Positions 21,172 through 33,700 of a DNA stretch of 64,000 bases are shown piece after piece; position 1 is the stretch's first letter; every line of letters begins with the position of its first letter. The translations under genes were made by a program, and so were the position numbers. The DNA lies in NCBI GenBank assembly GCA_029215795.1, contig JARDYH010000005.1, positions 15,346,001-15,410,000 of the forward strand, read 5' to 3'. Origin of the DNA: Anniella stebbinsi. Its lineage: Eukaryota; Chordata; Lepidosauria; Squamata; Anniellidae. Below the pieces are notes generated by a model. That model did not search any database and was not told the DNA's origin. It saw nothing but the letters and a program-made list of their open reading frames with translations.

Positions 21172-21230
21172 TAGAGATATGAAGGCCTGAGAATCCCTTT
21201 TCTCCATCCGCCCCAGGCAGCACATCTCTA
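21172..21230. mobile_element. Miniature 59-bp TAGAGATG hAT element
   Basis: TAGAGATATGAAGGCC and GCACATCTCTA form the ends. The flanks GGAATGGC and GGGGTGGC agree at six of eight positions, which fits an aged 8-bp duplication. It is a strongly shortened relative of 15407-16942. Confidence 0.6.
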
Positions 21231-21269
21231 GGGGTGGCTGTTGCCTTCACGAGTTCTACAGGCATGTAG

Positions 21270-21664
21270 CAGGCTGCTTCTGGAATGCTGAGCTAACTGG
21301 GCCTTTTTGTCTGGTCTAGCCAGCAAGGCACTTTTTATTTGGGTTTTAAAAATTTCTAGCCTGTGCTGAAGGTGGCTTATATCAGCCTTCATTGTAACGT
21401 ATGGCCCAATTGCCCCCTTTCTGTGGAACTCCCTGGCCCTGGAGGTCAGGCAGGTACCAACACTGTTGTTTCCAGCATCTCCTGAAAACAGTCTTATTCC
21501 AGGAAGCATTCCGTGACTGACAGCCATGGTTTTTATTGGCATTCTGTGTTTTTTTTAGTATAATGTGTTTTAATTTTTGTATCTTTTACTGTTTAAATTC
21601 TTGCGTTTACTGCTCTGGAATCTGATTCAGATATGGAGCGGTATACAAAATTTGTAAATAAATA
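21270..21664 (+). mobile_element. L2-like LINE 3' end
   Basis: The plus strand encodes LWNSLALEVRQVPTLLFPAS, the terminal L2-type motif, followed by a long untranslated tail ending GAGCGGTATACAAAATTTGT and AAATAAATAA. Confidence 0.8.
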
Positions 21665-23734
21665 ACATGCTCTTGTGGTGGTGAAGTTTGGCCATGAACA
21701 GCGCATGCAGTCGGAAGGGGTGGATTTCTGTTGGGCGGGAGCCCTGGAACCCTTGGGTATGTGCATTGCCCCTTATCGTCAGCAGCACTGTCAGTGATGA
21801 ATCGTCTACTCGCCTCTTCATGCAGGAAAATACAAGGGTGTGTTGCCTCGGAGCTCCTGACTTTGGGTCCCTTCCAACTCCAGCATGCTTAATCAGAAGT
21901 AATATCTACTGTGCAACTTTTCCCATAGTAAGTGGGTGCATAGGCACATACTCATGGGTGAGGGATCTAGAGCTTTAACAGATGCAGTATCCCCCACCTC
22001 TGTGCAGCTGGCAGTATGTGTTTTGGGGGCATAGTTAGTGAATTTCTATTATGTTTTCTCCTGATTGCCATGGATGGTAGCAAGGGAGAGTATCAGAGCT
22101 AGGACCCTCCACAGCCTATCGTCTTTAGGAACAATATTTGTGCAGGTAATGCCTGGAACATCTGGTATTTAGTAAGAACTTGCTGCTTAGTGTACATTGC
22201 CCCTGCTGGAGCCTCCAGTTAAGTGTCCTGCTTTATACAAGCTCACTTACTGAGCCTCACTTATCCCTGTTGCACCTTTCCTGCCGCAATTTGCACATTC
22301 TGCTAAAGTTCAGTTATCATGTTCAGGATAGTCAGTTCAACAGAGCATGCAAAAGAGCAAGCAAATGTAAAACATGCAAATTTGCAGTCATTTTACTGCG
22401 GTGCATAATTTATTTGGTGGGCAGCACGTCCAGGGGTGGGTTTTTTTGGTAGTACAAAGCTCGAATGGCATTGCAATCTATCTTCCCTCGTATCTTTCTG
22501 CCCAAGACATGCCTTTTTGTAAAAAGGGCATAATTGTTGGCTGCCCTCTCCCCCATTTTGCTCCTCCTGCTTCCAAATGTAATCTATATATTCTGGGGTA
22601 GTCAAATACAGAACGGGATCCAAAGAGTATGCATACAGCATGCGCTGTATGCTGCATACCTAGGCCTTCCCTTCTCATGGCAACCCTTCTAAAAAGTGGT
22701 TTTGAAAGTTGCTGCCTGTGTTTTGTCCCCACTGGAATGTGGGGTCAGAGGAAAGGCGACCACACAGTGGTGAAGACAACAGTAAAGGAAGGGTTGTTTT
22801 AAGCATTGCTTTGTCCTGTTGCTGCCCAGCAGGGAAAGCTGGTATGCTTCTAGTTAGCCACTCAGCTGAAGGAAATTGCAATTGCTCGGCTGCTGATAGC
22901 CATGCTGACCCTTTGTGCCCACCTTGAAGCTCGTGTGCACCCTTAAAAGCCTAGCCTCATCCTTTTGACATATGCTAATCTAATAGGAGTAGTACATCAA
23001 AAGCTCAAACAAGCCAGAGTTACTAAGGTTGTGCAACAGTTCTCTCACCGTTGTAGTAGCCAATGGCCAGTTTTGCACATACACCTGTGGGTCAGGGGCT
23101 GGCAACTAGTAAGCCAAAAAAATCTGGAGGGGTCACAATTTCTGTCAGTTCTAGCCAGTAGCCAATGGTGAGAGTTGTAAGTCAAAACATTTGGAGGGCC
23201 ACAAACCACCCACTCCTGCTGTAGGAAGGTGATGCTGAGTTACCAAGTAGAAGTATTTTTTTCCAGTGGGTTGGTTGCCCCCCTGGCACCTTTTCATGTG
23301 AAGGGCCTATAGGCTATGTGCTCCAGACTCCACCTTCAAGGATCTTTGATGGAGGACTCACAGGTAGGGCTGGGGCAAAGTTTCTGTGGTAGTAGTCAGT
23401 GTCTAGAAATGGCCTGACTGGACTGTGCAGTTTCCTATGCTATTTAGCAACAGGCCATTGGGAAGGGAAGATGCTAGGGGCACATATCATCCTCTCCTTT
23501 TTCATGGTTGTGCAGTGTTGGCCCAGCTGGGATCAGCCAAGGCAGTACCAGACAAAAGCAGCAGGTTCCAATGCCTGTTTGTTTTTAAATGAGCGTTGCA
23601 GCCCAGTTCAACGTGGTTTACGCCCACGTAACAGTGCACAGGACTGCAGGCCGAACTGCAGTAGATCCTATCACACGTGCACTGCAGCATTTCCTTTCGT
23701 TCTATGCGCTGTGAGCCTTAAATATCCCTTAGAG

Positions 23735-23880
23735 CACGATCCTAGGCATGGTTTAGACCAAAAAAAAAAAGTCCTACAACTCCCAGCATTCCTCAACGTG
23801 GGTGGCTGGGGAATGCTGGGAATTGTAGGACTTCCCCCCCCCCCCCCCCCGGGTCTAAACATGCATAGAATTGCACCCTT
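23735..23880. mobile_element. MITE with GCAYGATCCTAGGCATG ends and poly-C run
   Basis: Opens ACGATCCTAGGCATGGTTTA and closes TAAACATGCATAGAATTGCA. Between them GTCCTACAACTCCCAGCATT is mirrored by AATGCTGGGAATTGTAGGAC. A run of 17 C lies at 23834-23850. Copies are at 25478-25606 and, truncated, 25895-25985. Confidence 0.75.
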
Positions 23881-23894
23881 ACTTTAAACTGGTC

Positions 23895-24003
23895 TTCGCT
23901 AACCTGGGGCCCTTCAGATTTTTGGACTACAACTCCCAGCACACCTGACCATTGGCCATGCTGGCGTGGCCTCATGGAAATTGTAGTTCAGGACATGGGG
24001 GTG
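23895..24003. mobile_element. hAT-like MITE fragment (CTCCAGATGTT family)
   Basis: CTTCAGATTTTTGGACTACA and GAAATTGTAGTTCAGGACAT face each other around GACCATTGGCCATGCTGGCG. Termini eroded. It ends about 60 bp upstream of the PIN1 CpG island. Confidence 0.65.
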
Positions 24004-24059
24004 GGCAAGGATGTTCTGCACCGCTCAACACCTGGGTGCGCTTTAAATCCATCATAGGC

Positions 24060-24780
24060 TCACCGTAGCCTCGTCCTTCCACGGCCACCCTTTTCGTCCT
24101 TCCACGGCCTCCATCCCGCCTTCACCCTGCCAATAGTTTCAATGAGGCTCGGGCCGCTAGCGGGGTTGAACGCCTCTTTCGTGGCCAGGACTTTCCTCCT
24201 CCCACTTTTCACGAGGCTGGCCAATGGGAGCGCGAGTTCTTCGCCCGAGCGGCCAATTGCAGCTGCCGCGAGAGAGGCCCTGTGAAGCCGTGGCGCGCGT
24301 GCGGAGGCGGTGGCGGCGTTGCCAGGAGAAGGGGGCGTGGCTGGCGCTGCGCTGGCTACCGTGAGAGGAGGAAAGATGGCGGAGGAGGAGAAGCTCCCCG
24401 CGGGCTGGGAGAAGCGCATGAGCCGCAGCTCCGGTATCCGCCGCCGCGGAGGGACGGGGGCGGGTGGCTGGGTGGGTGCCCCGGACGGTGGGTCGTGATG
24501 GTGTGCGCCTGCCTGGCGTTGAGAGGCGAGAGGGAGCCGGAAAAGGGGCCCTCGTATGTGGGTTGGGGGTCTGCGAGGCCCCTTCGCCCAAGGGAGTGGC
24601 AGCAGCAGTAGCAGCCCTTTTGGAAACGAAGAGCTCCTGAGCGGAGGATTTTGCGGGCGGCGGGCAGGTCTCTGGTCTCGAATTGGGGGAATTAAGGCAT
24701 TGAGGGCTCGGGGGTGGAGGGGTTTCGCTCTGCAGGGTTATGGAATAAAGTGGAGGGGGCGGGGGTGTTTCCAGGCCGCT
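24060..24780 (+). promoter_or_regulatory. PIN1: PIN1 CpG-island promoter
   Basis: Strongly GC- and CpG-rich block around the PIN1 start codon. Upstream it carries two CCAAT boxes (24221-24225 and 24253-24257), a 16-bp direct repeat TCGTCCTTCCACGGCC (24071-24086 and 24094-24109) and no TATA box. The sequence AAAGATGGCGG over the ATG (24372-24382) resembles a YY1 site, common in CpG-island genes. E2F-like TGGCGCGC occurs at about 24292. Mammalian PIN1 is E2F-responsive; that this holds here is inference. Confidence 0.75.
24376..24433 (+). CDS. PIN1: PIN1 exon 1
   Basis: Encodes [19 protein letters not shown] and the first base of Gly20; donor GTATCC at 24434. The ATG is chosen because it gives the [20 protein letters not shown] start shared by vertebrate PIN1. 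Confidence 0.95.
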
Positions 24781-27700
24781 GCTGCTGCTGATCATAAAAT
24801 ATCGCAGAGGGTGTTCCTTACTGTGCTTCTCCCTTCCACGATTTATTTATTTTGATGGCATTTATCATCTTTTTCTCTCCACTCCCCCCGTGCCCCCCCA
24901 TCCTGAAGGCCCAGGGTCACAATTCCTGTCACGATGTTCTCTGAACCTTTCTCCCCCTCAGCTTGTTCCATCCCTTTCCTTACTCTCCCTGTAACTATAT
25001 CTTCTGTTCCTTTGGCAGTTTTTTAAAAAAACAATAAAGACAAATTTCCAATAACTGCTCTCCTTATTCATCCCAAATGAAGAGAAGAACTCCACATTTA
25101 TCTACCCACAAAAAGCTCTCCCTTCCCCAAACTGGGATGGGGGAACCTGTAGCCCTCCTGGTGATGTTGGATTAGGGCTCATGTCACCTGTACATATCAG
25201 CAGGGTAACCTAGAGGAATCTGGGGGCCCAGGGCCAGGGATGTTTTGGGTGTGTGTGTTCTAAGGGGGCCCAGGGCAAGTTACCTTCTTTGCCCCCCCCC
25301 CTTTGGGCAAGCCTGTCCATCAGCAGTGCTGATTGGAGCTAATGGGAGTTGGAGTCCAACAACATATGGAGGGCACCTAAGTTGCTTACCCTTACCTTGG
25401 ACCATTTTCACATGTGCCTCTTATTCCCAACACTACAGCTCTAGGATGTTTCACATGGACCTAACTGCACTTTCTCTTAAGGGTGCAATCCTTTGCATGT
25501 TTAGACAGAAAAAAGTCCTACAACTCCCAGTATGGCCCAGCCAGCTATGGCTGAGGGATGTTGAGAGACTTTTTTTCTGTCTAAACATGCATGGGATTGT
25601 GCCTAAATCTCTTAAATGTTTTGAACTAGAGTTTTTTGTTGATCTGCGAGGCGGAGGGATGGTGGTCAGTAGGCTTCCCTCAAGATCAGCTGGATCAGGC
25701 CATGGTTCCTCAAGTCCAACACCCTCTTTATAACAGGAGTCAGCTAGATTGCCCGGAAAGCTCCCCTCCTACCGGCAATTGATATTCAAGTAGCCTACTT
25801 ACTCTAAGCGTGAAGTTTCTGTTTGGCTGTCTTGGCTTCTGATAGCTGCTGATAAATTTCTCTTCCATGAGTTTGTCTCATCTCCTTCTAAAGCTATTGA
25901 AGGGTGCAGTCCTATTTATAGCTGGCTGGGGAATGCTGGGAGTTGTAGGATTTCCCCCCATCTATACATGTGGGGCTTAAGGCAATGACCATCACATCTT
26001 GTGACATCGAATTCTGTAAGCTGTGCGTTGGGTAAAGTATTTGCTTTTGTTTTTTTAATCACAGCTAATAAGTATCGTTGGGTGACCTTAAGTTCTAATA
26101 TTATGAAAAATGCCTTTCTCCATACTCCTCATAATTTTGTAAAACTATTATGTCGCAGAACCCCAGTATTATTTTGTAAACTAATAAACCTTTCCTCATA
26201 AGGAATGTGCTGCAAATGCCGTGTTTGCCTTTTTCAACTCTAGAATATCCTTTTTGAGCTAAGGTGAATAGAACTGTTATACTGTATTGCAGATGTATCT
26301 GCACAATAGATTTGTTATAAAGCCTTCATGATACTGGTTCTTTATTTTCAACCCCTTTCCTCATAATTCCTAACACGATTTTTCCTGTTTACCTACTGCT
26401 TTTGCACAGCAAGTTGGCTTGTTGAGCTCTCAACCACAACTCACTGGTGTTTTTCTTGAATAGTTGCAGCTATTTTTGGTCTAATTACTGTATGAAATTG
26501 GGTGGTAGCTATTGTTTGTTTATTTTGCTCCAGCATGCATCATTTTACAATTGCATTAAATCTCATTTGCCCATTCCTCAATTTGGGGAGACCTTTTTGG
26601 AGATCTTCATATTGCATTTTATATCAAGGTATTCAAGATGGGACAAAAGAATCTCCTACCATTTTATCTTCACAATAACCCTTTGAGGTAGGTTATGCTG
26701 GAAGACACCCTGTTCAGATGACATGCTAAGCCACAGTGGTTAAGCATTTTGAGCTAAACATCATGGCTAACCATCCTTAACCGTGGTGGCTACATAACCA
26801 CAGTATAAGCACACTCACTAATCACTTGCTGCAAAAGGTTTAGTGACCTAACCATAACTTAGTGTGTCATCTGAACAGGGTCAGATAGTAATTGGCCCAA
26901 GGTCACCTAGTCTAAGTGGGGATTTGAACTTGGGTCTCTCTGATTCTTGTATTCTAACCACTATAGAATGCCATCTTGACTCACTGATGTGTTTTTAATT
27001 TGTCCGTTAAATCTAGAACTTCATCTCTTGTCACTTCTATTTGACTTACCGTATTTCCTCGAATCTAAGATGCCATCGATTGTAAGGCGCACCTAAATTT
27101 CAGGGCCACCAACAGGGAAAAAGCTTTGCGTCGATTCTAGGATGCACCTTAATTTCAGCACCCCTTCCCCCCTCCCCACTCACCTCCATCGCCGTTGCCC
27201 ATCCTTGACGCTGCCTACGCTGCTCCATGCCGACGGCAGCACTCGCCTCGGCCTGGCAAGGCGTCGTTCCCAGTAATGAGGCGAGCGTTGCCAGCACAGC
27301 GGAGCCGCAGTGGTGGCGGCAGCGAGGATGGGCAACAGCGATGGCAACGCTTCCCTCGGCCTGGCAAGGCGTCGTTCTTGGGAACCCAGTAACAATGCCT
27401 TGCCAGGCCGAGATGGCAGCGATCAAGGTAAGAAGGGAGGGGGACTTCTGACCGGCCTTGTGGGGTCCCTTGGGACCCACTAGGGTGAGTCGCTGGTGGG
27501 GGGGGGGGGGCATGCAGAGCCCTCCCGCCTCCTGCAAAATGCCAGAGAAATCCTGTGATTGCAAGGTGCCATTGATTCTAAGACGCACCCCATTTTTACA
27601 GATGTAAACATGGGAGAAAAAGTGCATCTTAGAATCGATGAAATACGGTAGTTCTTCAGATGCTAACTGAGGGGGAAAATTATGGCATAGCTTGACTATG

Positions 27701-30700
27701 CAGCATGTTCCACAGTGAGGAACAATGCAAAGAATTAGTTCAGTTTTCCTGTGGTCTTCCTATTCTCATTTAGCAATCCATTCACTCCTTTGTCATCTCA
27801 CTGGCAAACCATCTCCCTGGCTGTTTTACTGCTTCTGAGGTATCTGAAGTCATCGCTTTTGGTTGTCTTATATTTACCAATATCATTTTTATTAATGGTG
27901 ACATGTGGGGGTGCATGCTGATTGCTATGAAGCCAAAACCATGCCACCCAAGAAGATGAAGTATCAGCATGCTCACAGGAACCCCAAGGTTTGCAGATAT
28001 AGAAAAAACTAAACGCTTAAGAGGTAAACCCCTCCTAAATGGCAAGACTGCGCATGTGTTAGGTCACATGGAGGAAAGAGGAGGGGGGAATGAGCGGATA
28101 TTAAATCCAGAAGTGCAGGGTGGCTCAAAGCACAAACTGTCTGCCCAGAGCGCAAGCCGGATTCAAACTGTAGAGGAAGAAAGATTGTTCTGGCTGATGG
28201 AGGAAAAGGAAGTAAGAGGTAGGAAGAGGTGGAGGATGGAGGGAGAAAGCAGAAAACAAAGGGTGAAACTGAGGTGGGGAAGATGAGCGAGGATTAGGAA
28301 GAAGTGAGGGGGTTGTGAGGCAGAAACTTGTAAAAGAAAAAACAAAGGGGTAATCCCGTCCCAAAAAACACAACCTGATAGGGACTGAGGATGCTCAGTA
28401 GCCACAGAACATTAACTTTCAGTTGGAAAAGAAATTGAAAAGTGGGGTAGAATGTAGTATCCTGCAAGAGATCATGGCTGGCTGGTGGGAATCCTGCAAT
28501 GCACTCCACACTGCAATGATTTTGCAGGTCTCACTGGTGTCCTTCATATTCTTTTTTTCATTTGTGTTACTCTCAACTCACATTTGCTTTGCCAGCGTTT
28601 GTGCTCCCTTCGGTTTAGACTTCCACTTTTTAAAGGAAGCCTTTTTTTTAAATGCTTTTTATACTTTCTATGATTGCTCTTTAACCACATCAACATCCTC
28701 TCAAACTTGTTGGTATCTTTGCTTATCTGTGTCATACATTTGATCTCAGCTTGCATCAAATTGTGTTTTAAATCACCTCAGTGCATCCCGAAGAGTTGAC
28801 TCCTCCCTAAACAGGTCTGTTGCAGCTGGCTTTTCACTGATGCCCCTATTTTGGTAGGTTTGAAATTGAATGTGACATGTTGCACTTTTAGTGCAACTTT
28901 CCATTTGGTGAATTTGACAGGCTGCACACGTATGCGTACTCACACCCCAGCAATCCTCTTTCCTTGCTGGAAGGGAGTGGAGAGCTATCTCTCCATCTTT
29001 CCCCCAGAAATCCCGATGCAGATTTCTCTTTCATGCTATTTATTTCCAGGTTCTTAAGAGCAATCTGTGTAAAATGGGTGTGTGTGTGTGTGTGTGTGTG
29101 TGAATTCAGCAGCGTCAGGGTACTCTGTCAGCGCTCCACTTAAGGCCTTGGAGTTGTGTGCGTGCATGTCTGCTTTACACCATCATCCCTCAGTGATGAG
29201 TTATTCTGAACCCCATACTGCGCAGCTTTGATTAACTTTCCTGTGGAAGTCTGCTTAAAAGTGGTGCTGGGACCGTTTTGATTGTGACAACTGACTGGTT
29301 CCATTTCAGTTCAAGTCGATAGAGTTTGGCTTGTTCCAAAATGTTTCCCACTGCTTGGCAGTACTTAAATCTTTCTTCCTGATCCCATCTCATCGACGCA
29401 TTGAGACCCTGCAGTTCTCTTTGTCTGGTTGCCTCTGTGTGTGGATTAGGTAGCATTTCTGAAAATGGTGCCTTAGATGTCCTAGACTTTAATTTCTTAT
29501 TTTGCCACCTAAATTAGGTTTTCAAATCCTCATAACTATATATGTCAATGTTGTTGGTGCCAGTATGTATGTTACCACACACTCCTCTCTTGTGCCAACT
29601 ACCATCCTATCTATAGACAGCATGTAATATGAGGGTATGCTGTGTTGTAGTCAAAAGGCCTAATTATTCAGTCTCCCATTGCCAGTGGACTCTCCCTGCC
29701 CATGGAGCAGAAGATATCATTTCATCGCCCAATAAACTTGTTCCTTCTAATGGACTGTTTCCTGCTTCTGCAGTGCAATGCCTTCTGCCTGAGACCTTTT
29801 TTTTTTGTCAGCAGTGAAGCATCACAATTCCTGTGAGTAAGGGGAAAGGGTACCCTCAAAATGATGGTGGTGGAATGGAGGAGCTAGTGCAGAGTTAAGC
29901 CCTATAGGTAGGCCAAATTATTTGTGGTGATACTGGCTATTTTGAGTAAAAGATTGAGGAGAAAGGTAGGTATGAATGTACTCTTAATAAATAAATGAAC
30001 CTGTCCTTAAGGGTGAAGGTGGTTTGCAATATGTTTAAATCCAAGTTTTGTTTTTAAAACACACCCTGAAAATTATGTCGATGAAGATGATGAAAATAGC
30101 AAGTCCTTACTAGATGAAAATGATCCAATGTTGTGTTGTGTTTTTTTACCCGCACAAGTACTGGTATCTATGGAGAGGCTAGATGTCCCCATTCCATGTA
30201 TAAAGGCAGGGCTCTTGAAACGTTTGAACCTGGGTGGAGTTGGTCAGTCTAGTGATTTGATATTTTGGGGGATGGCTTGGGATCTGTAGGTTTTCTTATG
30301 GGGAGACTGGGATCTAAAATGATACGGAAGGGTTGCTTCTTTGTGAGGGAAATTTAGATCTAATATTGGGAGGTTTTCCTTTGCATAGAAGAATTGTATT
30401 GCCATGAACTAGATTCATATGATCTATATAGCTCTTTATAGAAAAGTGTTGAATATAATATATTATCTACCTACCCTATATGTGTAGTCAGTCTTCGTGT
30501 TTGATCACCTCCTGTCCTTTCCTTTCCTCCTACACTTGTGGAGAGGCCTTGCAGAAAGAATGGTTATTGTCCTAGTTAGTACAAGGAACTCTTTGCACAG
30601 TACTCTGGCTTAAAATTAGGCATGTTAATTGTTTTCATCATTGAGTTCATTTTTCAGTTACTTCAGATTGACAACCCCAATCGTATTTGCAAAAGAGTTT

Positions 30701-33700
30701 TAACTCTGGATCCAGCTGTCTTGCCTGCAGTGTCTAACCTGCCTACTGCAGAGTAGTCTGAAATAAGAATAAATACATTCATGGAATTTTCTGATGTAAC
30801 TTGTTTGGAGGCTGCAGTCATATTCAAAGCTGTCTTCCTCTCCTTTATTTCTTTACTTCTTTGCATGATTAGAGCAGTCTCTTACAATTCTTTAGTTGTT
30901 GGTGTAGTGGGAATTAGTGTAGCTCCACTGGTTTTTTGACAGCAAGATGTAACCAGGTCATGGCACAGTTGAGATGGTAGATGTTGGGTGGCCTTCACGG
31001 TAATGCTCTGCTGAGCATCTCTTTTTTTGCTGTGCTCAAACTTCACTTGGCTGTTTGTGGGTATTGGGGGGGGGGGTTCTTCCTGGGTGGTGGGCAAAGT
31101 TAGGGTACCTATAGAGGTCTCTTGGATGATACATGGGCCTTGCATGTTCTAATCCAATTGGTAATCCAATCAACTTCCAATATTCTAGATTTCTTGAAGT
31201 TTTTATTTTTCTGATGGTTCTTGGCCATTGTGTCACTTGTTTATGAAGGAGTCCAGCTAGGAAGAACTTAGGTAATAGGCCATTTAACGTCAATCTTGAG
31301 ACTCCTGTGTAATGTCTTTAAATCAGCTGGTGGCTTTCCTTAAGTCTGTTCGGACACAGCGGTGAGAATAAGTCGTATAGTATGTGCTACAGAAACATAC
31401 GGTCTTTTCCTGAGGGATTGAAAAGTCAAGATTACCCCCCAAAAGTTGCAAAGTCATTACCCCTTGTTCTCTCCTAGCTAGGTTTTTCTAAGAACACATT
31501 CAGCATTAGCAAATTATCCAGTACATTGAACTAACTGCTGTCCTTGATGCCTAGTATGGTCCAAGGCTTTTATGCAAAATGCAGACCTGGCCTCAGTTCT
31601 CATCCCACCCAAGAACACTGGTCAACTGGCCTCGGGTGACTAGTCCTGCTCCAGAATGAGAGGAGGGCAAGTGAAGCAGTATGCAGTCTTATACTTATCT
31701 GCCTCTTGGGTGTCAATTGCTGTTTGCCACAAGGAAGGGGCAGGCTGCATGACTAGGATAGGCACCAACTTTGCATTTCAGAGAATGCTGGTATTCTGAT
31801 ATCAGTTGGGGCTACTTTTTCCCCCTAAGAAAGTTTTAATACAGCCCTGTAAACCAGCTCAGTTTAGTAGTTCACAATTTTTTAATAGCCACCTGCCCAC
31901 AAAAACTTACTAGTTCTTGGCACATGGGCAGCTCATAACAACAAAAAAACCCTATACACATTTCTTACTCCCAGTTTACAAAAGCTTACTTGCCTGAAGG
32001 CAGTTCCTAGTTGCTGCAAGCAGCAGGCAAGTGGCGGTTTACAGGCCTGGTTTAATTTAGATCAGAGCTAGCCTTATTAGGAAATGATGGTGCCTGAGGT
32101 AGCACTTGAGGAAACAAAGTTTTAAAAGCAGCACATTTCTGCTGCTTGAGGAACAGGAAATGCTGAAGGAAAGAAAGCAGATGTTACAGAAAGGTTGGGA
32201 TGGACTTAAGTGATTGGCAAATGATCCTGTCATTAACAAGAGGGGAGCAGGTGAGTTGTCCAGTAGGCCCCTGGCGTAGGAATGAAGCATAGATGAATAA
32301 GCAGCCTATTCAACCAGATTTCATGGGGATGCTGACAAAGGGCATAAGAGGATATAAGAGGATGGAGCCTGCGTTGGAGCATTCCACATTGAGGTGGAAG
32401 AGAAGGCAGACCCAGAAGATTTTAATATTTCAAAAATCAGCTTTGAGATGGAAATCTGCAGTTCAGCAATAGGAAGGCACTTCAGATTCTTTGGCATTGA
32501 TTTGAAAGTCTGAGGCGTCCAGGTGCTTTGGATTTTCCTGGCCTCGTTCAGGCTATTCAGCCTTTTCACTTATTAGTTCTGCAGATGACTGCAGTGTGTT
32601 TAAAAGGCAGTATCAGTCCTTGCAATATCCAGGCTTCTCATCCTCCCTTCATATGGATTTCTTTGTGACTGATCTCTTTGGGTGAAGGGAAATGCAGTCT
32701 TTCTCTACTCTGCGCCAGAAAACCCAGCATCCTTCATCTTCAATGTAGGCCTTTTCCAAGTGGAGTATTCTGAAAGATGGGCTGCAGTCACATGAATCTA
32801 GCAAGCTGCAGATGCGCACTCTGCTTCCTCGAGAACCTTCTTCAGGGTTGTGCGGTGGTCATGCCTCCTCTTTGATAGTTTGTGGATTTAATGCTGGTCT
32901 GCATGTGAGAAGGCCGCTGATGTCAAGTGTATGGAGTGGAGCTGCTGCTTTCAAGTCCATCTCTGACTGCTAATACCTTTTCATTAGCGCTTTCAAGCTC
33001 CGCACACATGCTACAAAGCAGCATTATGGTTGTTTCTAAATGCCAAGTTTGAGTAGCTCTGATGCCTTGCATAAACTGAGCGATGTGCTGTGTTAAAGCA
33101 ATTGCCTGGCAAGCAGCAATTTGGGCTAAGTCAAAGGATTTGCAGGCCTTACCCTTGAGCCTGAAGTAGTTGTGGTAGGGACAGAGGTGTGTAAGCCTTA
33201 TGTGTGTGTTCATTTGTTCTTGTGACAGGGCAGAGAAAGAAGCGGTGTGTGTTCTGCATGCACACTGGCATTGCCATGACTTTGCGGTTAACAGAATTGC
33301 TTCCAGGCTCTGCAGCACTTTTGGATTTTGAGCCGATGTTGCAGCCTCTACCACTTGCACAATTTGGCATCTTGCAGACTTGCTAGGATAAACAAGAGGC
33401 TTACAAGGTTACTTTTAATGGCTGATTATGATGAACAAGCCTTGAATAAGAATATAGCCAAGTTTTCTTAAGCACTCATATTGGTTTATCAGATTTGTTC
33501 TCAGTGAGTGATAGGAATAACTAGTGTTTATTCATACTTCCTAAATTCAAAGAACTATATTCACAGTGTCTTGTCTGTTGCAAAGCCCCTGTGCATTGCA
33601 GATACTCCTAGGTGCCCAAAGTACATATGGGTCCTATACATGTTGGACACCATTGTTGCCCTGTGTGAACTGAGAATGTGGCCTAGAACAGGGGTCCCAA

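Larger units (their letters stand above)
20401..24059. other. UBL5-PIN1 intergenic region
   Basis: About 3.7 kb with a SINE (20838-21060), a miniature TAGAGATG hAT element (21172-21230), an L2-like 3' end (21270-21664), a GCAATCCTAGG-type MITE with a C17 run (23735-23880) and a CTCCAGATGTT-family MITE (23895-24003). The block 21670-23730 shows no gene I can support, although fragments of MITE-like sequence (23140-23215) are visible. Confidence 0.75.

Noticed and set aside
24157..24795. A 212-codon antisense frame across the PIN1 promoter
   Set aside because: GC-rich CpG-island sequence depletes stop codons; the product is Pro/Ser/Arg-rich low-complexity sequence, opposite a real exon.
27100..27627. 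A 175-codon antisense frame
   Set aside because: It spans the GC-rich core of a MITE including its internal repeats, so the openness reflects composition.
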